Both the position numbers and the translations under genes were made by a program. From Ostreibacterium oceani (GTDB lineage: Bacteria > Pseudomonadota > Gammaproteobacteria > Cardiobacteriales > Ostreibacteriaceae): a DNA stretch of 64,000 nucleotides. Below the pieces are notes generated by a model. It saw nothing but the letters and a program-made list of their open reading frames with translations. It searched no databases and had not been told where the DNA came from. The stretch lies in contig NZ_WHNW01000004.1 in assembly GCF_009362845.1 (NCBI RefSeq), positions 25,113-89,112 on the forward strand. The letters run 5' to 3'. This document shows positions 1-7,508 of this stretch, piece after piece (position 1 is the first letter of the stretch; every line of letters begins with the position of its first letter).

Positions 1-510
1 ACGACTGCCGTTACTACAAGGACAGAAAACAACTGAGGCTAGGGATTATTTGTTTGTTGCGATTGATGACTACTCGCGGGAACTGTACGCGGATATTTTA
101 CCCGATAAAACGCAACACAGCGCCAAAGCTTTTTACTCAACAACGTGCTTGCACAATGCCCTTACACCATTGATTATGCGTACTCAGATAATGGTAAAGC
201 ATACAAAGGAACGCCGCAACATGCATTTGTCAAAGCGTGTCGTGACAATGGCATCGGGCAAAAGTTTACACGTATTGCTAGACCACAGACCAATGGTAAA
301 GCAGAACGTGTTATCCGCACTATGATGGAAATGTGGCACGAAAAACAATCATTTAAAGATAGTGCACATAGACGATTGGAATTAAATCGATTCATCAATT
401 TTTACAATACTGTCAAACCGCACAAAAGTTTGAACAACGCAACACCTTATGAGATACTTAGTCACTACTTTGAGTTAACCTAACTGTAAACAACGCGAGG
501 ATTTCTTACA
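1..510 (+). mobile_element. IS481-type insertion sequence, right part
   Basis: The left edge of the window lies inside an insertion sequence. It holds the 3' part of a DDE transposase (to 483) and then a short tail ending in ACA at 510. Past 510 the sequence is a symporter gene that breaks off exactly here. IS481/IS3-type elements commonly end in TGT...ACA, which fits. The other end and the target duplication lie outside the window, so family and boundary are inferred from transposase motifs and the host-gene break. Confidence 0.7.
2..483 (+). pseudogene. IS481-like transposase, 5' truncated by window edge and frameshifted
   Basis: This is the catalytic (rve-type, DDE) part of a transposase. 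Visible motifs are the first Asp in AIDDYSR, the second in YSDNG and the Glu in NGKAERVIRT, followed by the usual tail FYNTVKPHKSLNNATPYE. The reading frame changes at about 130-134: frame 2 runs from the edge through HSAKAF, then frame 1 continues as LLNNVLAQCPYTI. Adding one T to the five-T run there would restore a single frame, so a one-base deletion, programmed slippage or an assembly error are all possible. The reading frame closes with TAA at 481-483. Confidence 0.75.
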
Positions 511-887
511 CCTAAACCAACCGTACCTGATAAGGCGGTGGCAAGGGCTTGGAAATGGCTGACTTCCCCCGCATCATTGGGATCTGAATATTTACCTTTA
601 AGTAAATCAATGGAGTGTTTAACGCCACTTAATTGAATAAAGCCAAAGTAAACGGTGAAAACAACCGCACCGATAACTAACCAGCCAACAATCCATAAGA
701 ACTCAATTTCCGTGCCAGGGATGGTGATTGAGGAGAATATAAAGCCAACAAATGGGCCAGTCACTACACCAAAGTAGTGTTCAGCTTTTTCTAGCATGCT
801 GGTGGCTTCCTCAGCCTCTTGCGCATACGCAACACTAAACAAGCTAAATGAAGCCAGAATAGCGAATAAATTTCTTAATGTTTTCAT
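510..887 (-). pseudogene. Alanine/glycine:cation symporter (AGCS), 5' fragment cut by IS
   Basis: The first 126 codons match the start of a sodium:alanine/glycine symporter: a hydrophobic signal-like N terminus, a membrane segment near residues 62-85, and the family stretch FQALATALSGTVGLG. AGCS proteins continue here with NIAGVA and about 350 further residues. Instead the frame enters IS sequence, adds nine foreign residues and stops at 480. A strong ribosome site (GGGAGG) precedes the ATG, and the gene lies 15 bp after the uspA-like gene, so the two formed an operon. The rest of the symporter may lie beyond the element, outside the window. No transport function is expected from this fragment. 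Confidence 0.8.
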
Positions 888-902
888 AATGATTCCTCCC
901 GA

Positions 903-1337
903 TTACGGAACAACGGTGACAGGTACGTCAGCGATTTGCACGAGATTGGCTGGTACCGAGCCAAAGATACGGTTAGATAGCTTGCTACCGCCATGACGAC
1001 CGACAAAAATATGTGTCGCGTTACTTTCTTTGCCGTAATTGACGAGTGTTTCGGCAATGTTACCGTATTTTACCACCGCATCGATTTGAATCCCGTAGTC
1101 ACCTAGGGCAGAAACTAACGGGTTCAAAATTGCCGTTTTGGCTTTGGTTAGGTCTTCTTCGCGTCTTTTATGGCGCTGTTCGAGTTCTTCTGGGGTGAGA
1201 AAGCTATACGCTGACCACTCAAGCACATGGATGATTTTCAGCGTAGCGCCCGCTGCTTTGGCATCTTCTGCAGCAAATTTAGCGGCTCTTACGCCACCTT
1301 CGCTACCATCTATGCCGACAACATAACATTTTGACAT
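903..1337 (-). CDS. Universal stress protein UspA family
   Basis: A single Usp domain of 144 residues. It shows the N-terminal strand ending GIDGSEGG and the nucleotide-binding signature GRHGGSKLSNRIFGSVPANL, the G-x2-G-x9-G-S pattern of ATP-binding members. I start at the ATG at 1337, behind AGAGGAAA, rather than at a TTG two codons upstream. It sits directly before the interrupted AGCS symporter and probably shared its promoter. Usp proteins often accompany transporters (a second case is at 33227-33664). The exact role is unknown; cytoplasmic. Confidence 0.85.
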   Translation of the reverse strand: MSKCYVVGIDGSEGGVRAAKFAAEDAKAAGATLKIIHVLEWSAYSFLTPEELEQRHKRREEDLTKAKTAILNPLVSALGDYGIQIDAVVKYGNIAETLVNYGKESNATHIFVGRHGGSKLSNRIFGSVPANLVQIADVPVTVVP

Positions 1338-1871
1338 AATCAATTTCCTCTCTAGTTGATTGTATTACTGTGCTTTCAACCTAATAAACGACACCAGTGG
1401 CATTAACAATCGCATCACTAATTGCATTGCTAATCGCATCACTAATCGCGCTACCAATCTGCAAGCACAGATGCGACTAGGTTAACGATTTTTTAACTAA
1501 AAATAAAGTAATAATTGTTATTACTCATTAAAAAGGCAGTTGCATGTTGATTTAAATAAATAAAAATTTATGTCGTTGGTGGGCTGAGTTCATCTATCTG
1601 AAATAGTATGTAACGAATGGTACTGTGGGTTTAATGTGAATCATGTGCGCGCGTTGGTATTCGCGCTGTTATTCGCGCTGTTATTTGTGCTGGCATTCAT
1701 CAATTAGGCTTGATTAAAGCTATTTATTTTTCCTATATTTGTTATAGAATAGTCCAGACGGGTACAATGAGGATACGCAGGCATCTTGCAGTTATTCTGC
1801 TTTACAGGCGTTTTTCTTGTCGTATCATGCTGGTAGGTTAAAATAATCAACACTTGACAGAGAGGATAAAT
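1338..1871. other. Intergenic region with two sets of 12-bp tandem repeats
   Basis: A 534-bp divergent spacer between the uspA-like gene (minus) and the TRAP binding protein (plus). I see no gene. It contains four degenerate 12-bp units at 1408-1455 (consensus AATCGCATCACT) and three at 1659-1694 (consensus ATTCGCGCTGTT). An AT-rich stretch at about 1500-1575 and TATAGAAT near 1743 could hold promoters for the two directions, but no convincing -35/-10 pair stands out. Confidence 0.6.
1408..1455. repeat. 12-bp tandem repeat, 4 degenerate units
   Basis: The units are AATCGCATCACT, AATTGCATTGCT, AATCGCATCACT and AATCGCGCTACC, head to tail. They lie in non-coding DNA upstream of the uspA-like gene. 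Unit length matches many other short tandem duplications in this window. Confidence 0.8.
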
Positions 1872-2957
1872 ATGCAAAGAAGAAAATTCCTAAAGACAGC
1901 AGGGGTGACAGCAGGGGCGGTTGCAACGGCCGCATCGATTGCTCAGGCCGATGAGAAAAAAGTCCACGAATGGAAAATGGTCACTACGTGGCCAAAAAAC
2001 TTCCCAGGGCTTGGTACAGGCGCAGAATTTTTAGCGAAAAAAATTAACGAACTCACCGACGGACAAGTCAATGTCAAAGTTTATGGGGCGGGTGAAATCG
2101 TGCCACCGTTGGAGTCGTTTGATGCTGTATCAAATGGCACAGCGCAAATGGGGCATGGCGCAGCGTACTACTGGAAAGGCAAATCAGAAGCCGCACAGTT
2201 TTTTGCGGCCGTTCCTTTTGGGCTAAATGCCATGGAAATGGACAGCTGGATTTATCACGGTGGTGGTTTGGAAATTTGGCAAGAGACCTATGCGCCGTTT
2301 AATCTGGTGCCAGCTGCTGCGGGCAACACGGGTGTGCAAATGGGTGGTTGGTTTAATAAAGAAATTAACGCTATTGAAGATTTAAAGGGCTTGAAAATGC
2401 GTATCCCAGGGTTGGGTGGCGAAGTCCTCAAACGGCTAGGTGGTACGCCAATTTCTTTGCCGGGTGGTGAAATCTTTACTTCGTTGCAATCGGGTGCGAT
2501 TGATGCAACGGAATGGGTAGGGCCTTATAATGATTTGGCTTTTGGATTGCATAAAGCCGCCAAAAATTATTATTACCCTGGCTGGCATGAGCCTGGCACG
2601 ACGTTAGAGACCTTTATCAATAAGGATGCACTGGATAGCTTGCCAGAAAATTTACAGAAAAAAGTCCTAGACGCAGCGCGTATTGCAAACCAAGATATGT
2701 TTGCTGAATTTAACGCGAGAAACGGACATGCACTCAAGGAATTGGTTGAAAAACACGATGTGCAACTAAAACCATTCCCTGATGATGTGCTCAAAGAAAT
2801 CCGTAAAATTTCGGATGAGGTTGTCGCTGAGATTGCGAAAAAAGATGCCATCTCGCAAAAGGCGTATGATTCTTATATTGCCTTTAGAGAAAACGCAATT
2901 GCGTATGCTGAGGTTAGTGAATTGGCGTATTTGAGAGCGCGTTCAATGACGAATTAA
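1872..2957 (+). CDS. TRAP transporter periplasmic substrate-binding protein (DctP family, Tat-exported)
   Basis: A 361-residue solute-binding protein of a TRAP transporter. The start is the ATG at 1872, behind AGAGGA; an upstream in-frame TTG is less likely. The N terminus has a twin-arginine signal (MQRRKFLKTAG, then a hydrophobic stretch ending AQA), so it should be exported folded by Tat. The mature part begins WKMVTTWPKNFPGLGTGAEF and contains GGWFNKEI, LKGLKMRIPGLGGEVL and ATEWVGPYND, resembling binding proteins of the 2-oxoacid/lactate TRAP class. No DctQ or DctM gene adjoins it, so the membrane partners must be elsewhere. Substrate is inferred only. Confidence 0.88.
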   Translation: MQRRKFLKTAGVTAGAVATAASIAQADEKKVHEWKMVTTWPKNFPGLGTGAEFLAKKINELTDGQVNVKVYGAGEIVPPLESFDAVSNGTAQMGHGAAYYWKGKSEAAQFFAAVPFGLNAMEMDSWIYHGGGLEIWQETYAPFNLVPAAAGNTGVQMGGWFNKEINAIEDLKGLKMRIPGLGGEVLKRLGGTPISLPGGEIFTSLQSGAIDATEWVGPYNDLAFGLHKAAKNYYYPGWHEPGTTLETFINKDALDSLPENLQKKVLDAARIANQDMFAEFNARNGHALKELVEKHDVQLKPFPDDVLKEIRKISDEVVAEIAKKDAISQKAYDSYIAFRENAIAYAEVSELAYLRARSMTN

Positions 2958-3044
2958 GTATGGTGTCTTCGTTGTCGCTTGCAGTACGGCATTGCGACAA
3001 AGCGGCTATCGAATAAGCCGTGTGAGACGCAGTCCGTGTCAGCT

Positions 3045-3086
3045 AAAACCGTGTCAGAAGCAAGCATCGCATCTGACACGGTTTTT
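3045..3086. terminator. Bidirectional rho-independent terminator
   Basis: A hairpin with arms AAAACCGTGTCAGA (3045-3058) and TCTGACACGGTTTT (3072-3085) and a 13-nt loop. T-rich on both strands, it sits between the convergent TRAP gene (ends 2957) and waaA (ends 3096), so it can serve both. Confidence 0.85.
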
Positions 3087-3095
3087 TATGGGCTT

Positions 3096-4601
3096 TTATG
3101 GGCTTTCTGGGTAAATGAGCGTAAAGTAACGCGCGGTTGCGCCTTGGTGCTGTGTTAAAAAGTGGTGCGCGCGATGCCCAATGCTAGGCTGGTTAAGCGT
3201 TTCGTTGATGGCATGCGTTAGTAATGGCGTTAGTAATGGCGTGAGTAATGGCGTGAGTAATGGCGCTGATAATGGCGTTGACGTGGCGCCAGTTGATTGA
3301 CGCTGCAGTGTCTGCGGTGTTTCTACTCCTGTTGCCGTTGTTTTTTTCGCTACTTTTGCGGCCACGTTTTCGGCTGCTTTTTTTGTGGCATCTATTTGCG
3401 GCTCTATTGACGGCGTGATAACGACGATGGCTTGTTCCGCGTGCATCGCGGTGACAATCGCATCAAAGTTAAAGAAATGGGGCCCGATAATACTAGGCGT
3501 TTTAAATAAGGCCGCTTCCAATGGATTGTGTCCACCATGTGGGATGAAACTACCCCCAATAATCGTCAGCTTTGCCAGCGCATAAAATGGCATCAACTCT
3601 CCCAACGTGTCGATGATTAACACGTGGGTTTGTGGCGAAAGCGGTGATTGTTTTGCGTCGCTATAGCGTTCGACCTGCAGCGAGGTGTTAATGCACAGTT
3701 GCTGTACCGCGCGGCTGCGCTCAGGATGGCGTGGGGCGATGACCAATAACGCGTTAGCATCATCGGAAAAATGGCTGTTTAGATAAGCGTCAATAATAGA
3801 CTCGTCTTCACCCTTGTGCGTGCTGGCAGCAAGGATAAACGGGCGACCTTGGGTGCGAGTTTTGCAATTTGTTTTTTGGGCTGCAAAATCAGGGGGAGCA
3901 TGGATGTCAAATTTCATTGAGCCATAATTGCAGGCGGCCGCGCCTAGTGTTTTAAACCGCGCTTCACTCATAGTGTTTTGACAGGCCACTAAGTCAAAAC
4001 AGTTAAGCACATCGGCAGTGAAACGGCGACAACGCGCGTAACGGCGATAGGATTTTTGAGAAAGCCGTGCATTAATTAAATAGGTAGGAATGCCGTGTTT
4101 TTTTAGCTGACGCAAGCAGTGCGGCCAGATTTCTGTTTCGACAAAGAGGGCGGTTTTGGGCTGTGTTTTTCGAATAAAACGCCCAATAATGGTCGGCGTA
4201 TCAAACGGGAAGTAACCATGAAAAATGCGCTGATTGAGCTGAGACGCTAATTTATCGCGTACCATCGCCGCACCAGTGGGTGTGGTTGTTGTGATGAGAA
4301 TGGGTTCATCGCTATCAGCCAGTAGTTTTTCGATCAGGGGTAATACGGCTAAAAATTCTCCAACAGAGACGGCATGAATCCAGATGGGTCTGCCAGGCAG
4401 TGTTGGCAGGCCGTAAGCAAAACGCTGGCCGATTTTTTTTCGATAATCTGGGTTGTGACGGCTTTTCCAGAGTAAGCGGATTACCGCAAACGGTGGCAAA
4501 ATAAGACTCAAAAACGTATAGAGCCACCACCAGAAAAAACGAGCAGGGTGGGTTGTTTTGTGGTGGGTTGGTCGGTGTTTATCTGTGAAATGGCTTGGCA
4601 T
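3096..4601 (-). CDS. waaA: 3-deoxy-D-manno-octulosonic acid transferase with repeat insert
   Basis: KDO transferase, which adds KDO to lipid A precursors at the inner membrane. It has an N-terminal membrane anchor (RFFWWWLYTFLSLILPP), the catalytic Glu in HAVSVGEF (about residue 82), TETEIWP-like VETEIWPHC, and the donor-site motif GGSFIPHGGHNPLEAA. I start at the ATG at 4601, 5 nt after the upstream reductase stop, giving 501 residues. Usual members are near 425; the excess is a low-complexity insert at about residues 395-460, just before the last helices. It ends in four PLLT repeats encoded by 12-bp units (3215-3274). The core motifs are intact, so activity is likely kept. Confidence 0.92.
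   Translation of the reverse strand: MPSHFTDKHRPTHHKTTHPARFFWWWLYTFLSLILPPFAVIRLLWKSRHNPDYRKKIGQRFAYGLPTLPGRPIWIHAVSVGEFLAVLPLIEKLLADSDEPILITTTTPTGAAMVRDKLASQLNQRIFHGYFPFDTPTIIGRFIRKTQPKTALFVETEIWPHCLRQLKKHGIPTYLINARLSQKSYRRYARCRRFTADVLNCFDLVACQNTMSEARFKTLGAAACNYGSMKFDIHAPPDFAAQKTNCKTRTQGRPFILAASTHKGEDESIIDAYLNSHFSDDANALLVIAPRHPERSRAVQQLCINTSLQVERYSDAKQSPLSPQTHVLIIDTLGELMPFYALAKLTIIGGSFIPHGGHNPLEAALFKTPSIIGPHFFNFDAIVTAMHAEQAIVVITPSIEPQIDATKKAAENVAAKVAKKTTATGVETPQTLQRQSTGATSTPLSAPLLTPLLTPLLTPLLTHAINETLNQPSIGHRAHHFLTQHQGATARYFTLIYPESP
3215..3274. repeat. 12-bp tandem repeat inside waaA, 5 units
   Basis: Five units close to GCGTTAGTAATG on the plus strand, the last two variants GCGTGAGTAATG and GCGCTGATAATG. 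On the coding (minus) strand they encode the repeated PLLT motif. Because 12 is divisible by 3, changes in copy number keep the waaA frame. Confidence 0.9.
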
Positions 4602-4605
4602 GGTG

Positions 4606-5517
4606 TTATTTTTTACGTAAAGCCCCTGTATTTGAATATCGAGTGGCACATTGCGCGATTGCCTGTAGGCTATTTTCAGCGGCACGGCAGTTGGCGCTCA
4701 GGTGTTCTGGATTGATTGTTCCGCAGATAACGGTATTGACAGGTGAGGCGAGTAAAAAATCCATAGTGGCTTGCAGTGTGTCTGTTGGATTGTCAGGCTG
4801 GCTGGCTGCTTGGCTGGCTGTTTGGCTAGCTGCTTGTGCGACTGGTTGTATCAGATGGCCACTGGCAAAGGCTTTTTTGATAAAAATTTGTTTGTGGTGC
4901 GCCATGGCATAATCAATAACGGGCTGTTCAGCGCGGTAATGCAGATGGTGTGTAATCATGGCAATGTCCATATCATAGTGCTTGAGTGCTGCAATGCCAC
5001 CTTCGGCCGTTTTACTAGAGATGCCAATGGCTCGGATAATGCCTTTGCGTTTGAATCGCTGTAGCGTGTTGACGGCATCGGTATGTGCAAGGATATCAAA
5101 ATCATTGCCATCTGAATGAATCAGCACAATGTCCAGCCAAGTTGTGTTCAGCCGTTTTAGCGATTGTAAAATACTTTGCTCGATTGCTGCTTGGGTAAAG
5201 TCAAAAACGGATTGTCCTGCGTGATAGCGTTCCCCAACTTTGGTCGAAATCACCCAGTGCTCGCGTTGGGACAACAGTTGTCCGATTCTTTTTTCGCTTT
5301 CACCATAGGCAGGTGCTGTGTCTATCAAATTGATATTGAGTGATTTAGCGCGCGCTAGCAACGCGCAAATAGCAGCGTCGCTCGGCAGCTCAAAGGCATG
5401 CGCATACTTCACATCAGTATTGCGGCCGAATTTGACAGTGCCTAAACCAATGGGAGAAAAGGATAATTCATCAGATAACCCACTAGGTTTAATCGTCCTG
5501 TAATTGTTTTCAAACAT
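4606..5517 (-). CDS. Aldo/keto reductase family oxidoreductase
   Basis: A 303-residue TIM-barrel oxidoreductase that would reduce a carbonyl with NADPH in the cytoplasm. The AKR tetrad is visible: Asp in NLIDTAPAYG, Tyr in the same motif, Lys in ISTKVGE and His in LIHSDGND. The C-terminal cofactor strand VICGTINPEHLSAN is present. Residues 227-239 carry an AASQ-type repeat from three 12-bp units (4801-4836), an insertion not expected in the family. It is probably co-transcribed with waaA, 4 nt downstream. The substrate cannot be told. Confidence 0.85.
   Translation of the reverse strand: MFENNYRTIKPSGLSDELSFSPIGLGTVKFGRNTDVKYAHAFELPSDAAICALLARAKSLNINLIDTAPAYGESEKRIGQLLSQREHWVISTKVGERYHAGQSVFDFTQAAIEQSILQSLKRLNTTWLDIVLIHSDGNDFDILAHTDAVNTLQRFKRKGIIRAIGISSKTAEGGIAALKHYDMDIAMITHHLHYRAEQPVIDYAMAHHKQIFIKKAFASGHLIQPVAQAASQTASQAASQPDNPTDTLQATMDFLLASPVNTVICGTINPEHLSANCRAAENSLQAIAQCATRYSNTGALRKK
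4801..4836. repeat. 12-bp tandem repeat inside the aldo/keto reductase gene, 3 units
   Basis: Units GCTGGCTGCTTG, GCTGGCTGTTTG and GCTAGCTGCTTG lie head to tail and encode the repeating Ala-Ser-Gln stretch in a loop of the enzyme. Confidence 0.85.
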
Positions 5518-5615
5518 AATCGCCTATTATAGGGCACAAAAAGCAGATACTCTAGAGAAAAGCGCTGATAAAAAAATCAGCCGCAATGATAAATAGGTCA
5601 CAGGGTTTAAGACGG

Positions 5616-6428
5616 ATGAGTACGTACATTATCGGGGATGTCCACGGTTGTTATCAATCGCTATTGGCATTATTGGGTAAAATACAATTTAACCCCAAAA
5701 AAGATAAACTGATTTTCGTGGGCGATTTAATCAATCGCGGGCCTGATTCTTTGTCCGTATTGCGCTTTGTCAAGTCATTAGGCGACTCGGCGGTGGTTGT
5801 TTTGGGCAACCATGATATTTCTTTTATTGCGTACATGGCAGGCGTGTATCATGGGCGCGGTACGGATTTTCCGAAAATGGCATTGGCAAAAGACAGTACG
5901 GCATTGTCTGAGTGGCTAAGAAACCAGCCACTATTGCATCAGGTGTTGGATTTGAACTATCTAGTCGTTCATGCGGCTATTCCGCCTGAGTGGTCGATTG
6001 AAAAAGCAACCCAGCGAGCGCGTAAGGCAGAAAAAAAACTGCGTGGTGAAAACTACAAAAAATATCTGCGTGCCGCGTATCAACCAGGCCCAACGCATTG
6101 GAAAAAATGCCAAACGAAACGCGATAAGTTTCGTTATACAGTTAACGGATTAACGCGGTTGCGCTATTGCGATGCTAAGGGTGGCTTTGATCTATCTGAA
6201 AAGGCACCGCCTAGGCAGCAAAAAAAAGGACTGTTGCCTTGGTTTGAAAGTCGGCAGTCGCGACAAGATGACCAAGCCACGCAGATTGTCTTTGGTCACT
6301 GGGCAGCGTTGGGGTACCATCAGTATGGTAATAGCATTTGTATAGACAGTGGCTGTGTCTGGGGTAATCGGCTCACCGCGCTTAAAATCACGCCAGACGG
6401 ATATTTGGCCATTCATAAAAAGAGATAG
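5616..6428 (+). CDS. apaH: Bis(5'-nucleosyl)-tetraphosphatase, symmetrical
   Basis: ApaH splits diadenosine tetraphosphate into two ADP. The metallophosphatase motifs are clear: GDVHGC near the N terminus, GDLINRGPDS, GNHD and the C-terminal GHWAALG. I choose the ATG at 5616 (MSTYIIGDVHGC), which gives the family's usual N terminus and about 270 residues; the ATG at 5586 would add ten residues. It is divergent from the aldo/keto reductase with a 98-bp gap. It stands alone here, without the ksgA or apaG neighbours of enterobacteria. Cytoplasmic; metal-dependent. Confidence 0.93.
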   Translation: MSTYIIGDVHGCYQSLLALLGKIQFNPKKDKLIFVGDLINRGPDSLSVLRFVKSLGDSAVVVLGNHDISFIAYMAGVYHGRGTDFPKMALAKDSTALSEWLRNQPLLHQVLDLNYLVVHAAIPPEWSIEKATQRARKAEKKLRGENYKKYLRAAYQPGPTHWKKCQTKRDKFRYTVNGLTRLRYCDAKGGFDLSEKAPPRQQKKGLLPWFESRQSRQDDQATQIVFGHWAALGYHQYGNSICIDSGCVWGNRLTALKITPDGYLAIHKKR

Positions 6429-6593
6429 CCTCTTGGCGACAGTCTCTCGGTGATACCTAGTTGCAGGCGATGGTTGCGCATTGCAATAGCATAGCAATAG
6501 CCACGGTAATAGGACGAGGACAGGATTGAAACAGGATTGAAGCAGGGCTGGGGCAGGGCTGCAAGCATCGGGTTAAAAAATCCGATAAAATAT

Positions 6594-6622
6594 TTGACAG
6601 TGTTAAGCCATTCGGTGATAAT
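6594..6622 (+). promoter_or_regulatory. Sigma-70 promoter of tRNA-Tyr
   Basis: A perfect -35 TTGACA (6594-6599), 17-bp spacer and -10 GATAAT (6617-6622) lie 12 bp before the mature tRNA. The strong consensus fits a stable-RNA promoter. Confidence 0.85.
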
Positions 6623-6634
6623 AGCCGTCCTGAT

Positions 6635-6719
<85 letters not shown>

Positions 6720-6782
6720 CTTCAAATTTGATTGTTCAATAGAATAATCTGTCAATAGATGCTGATTTTTTTGGTACAGTTG

Positions 6783-7226
6783 CTATAGGTTTTTTCCATC
6801 CTCTATCAGTTTTTGAACTTCAGCGACTGCTTTGTCACCAAGCGCTAACGGGCAACCCCAGTAATCAAATATTCCATCCCTGTTCGTGTTTTGTCCACAG
6901 GTTACAAATAAACCTGTTCCTAATCTTGCCTTCAAATGATTAGCTAACCAACCTATAAATCCGCTGTTATCTTTACATTCATCAAAATGAAAAGAGAAAA
7001 TCTGGAACAATTCTTTGGATTGGTCGTCAGAGGGAATAAGTTGACTCCAAACCTCTTCATCTCGGATTAAACACAGCGCATTTTGATTCACTTTGTCATT
7101 AAATTTTGCCAATGGAAATTCTTCAAAGGCGTATGCGCCTGCGTAAACTTTAAAATCTGTTTCGGAAATCACTTTTCTGAGACGGTTTTCTGTCTGCTCG
7201 GTTGTTTCGTGGCTTATTTGCACCAT
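6783..7226 (-). CDS. Conserved hypothetical protein (DUF6196-like)
   Basis: A 147-residue soluble protein without signal peptide or membrane segment. It has conserved-looking stretches EEFPLAKF, IFSFHFDE, GFIGWLANHLK and FDYWGCPLALG, which I associate with the DUF6196 family; that assignment is from memory and moderate. No catalytic signature is recognised. Its upstream region (7264-7366) closely resembles the DNA in front of the ectoine aldehyde dehydrogenase gene at 26.9 kb, suggesting a common regulator. It stands alone, with tRNA-Tyr on the other side. Confidence 0.65.
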   Translation of the reverse strand: MVQISHETTEQTENRLRKVISETDFKVYAGAYAFEEFPLAKFNDKVNQNALCLIRDEEVWSQLIPSDDQSKELFQIFSFHFDECKDNSGFIGWLANHLKARLGTGLFVTCGQNTNRDGIFDYWGCPLALGDKAVAEVQKLIEDGKNL

Positions 7227-7263
7227 AATGTATCCTCATTCTCCGTATAGTTAATTACTTATT

Positions 7264-7366
7264 AACTTATTATAGGTGAATTTGAGTGACAATTTTTTTG
7301 AAAAACAATCTGATTCGAATTAAAACAAAGGTTTTTTAGTGGGAAACTGACTGTTTTATCTGCGTG
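7264..7366 (-). promoter_or_regulatory. Upstream module A, shared with the doeC upstream region
   Basis: This roughly 100-bp segment aligns with 26915-27018 at about three quarters identity by eye. The most conserved blocks, read on the plus strand, are GGTTTTTTAGTGG and GTTTTATCTG. On the minus strand both copies carry a TATAAT -10 (here 7269-7274) close to the start of a minus-strand gene. It looks like a promoter plus regulator-binding region, though a degenerate dispersed repeat is possible. Confidence 0.6.
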
Positions 7367-7435
7367 AGATAATCAAATAGTCTTTTGGGGTGGGAGCAAG
7401 CTAATTTAAGGCGCTTGATTTTTAGTAGTAAGTAG

Positions 7436-7482
7436 CCTAATAAAATAGGGGTGTCAAATGACAATACCCCTATTTTATTAGG
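7436..7482 (-). terminator. Long perfect hairpin after lpdA
   Basis: Perfect 17-bp arms CCTAATAAAATAGGGGT (7436-7452) and its complement (7466-7482) surround a 13-nt loop. It lies 26 bp beyond the lpdA stop and most likely ends the sucA-sucB-lpdA transcript or stabilises its 3' end. There is no separate T run outside the stem, so mechanism is uncertain. Confidence 0.7.
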
Positions 7483-7508
7483 TCAAATCCCAGTTGCTTG
7501 TGAATTAG

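Noticed and set aside
1338-1600. Glycine riboswitch before the uspA-AGCS pair
   Set aside because: AGCS genes often have one, but I could not find the paired aptamer core here.
4595-5064. Plus-strand frames opposite the aldo/keto reductase
   Set aside because: They are shadows of the reductase and of its 12-bp repeat; the minus-strand frame has the full AKR tetrad.
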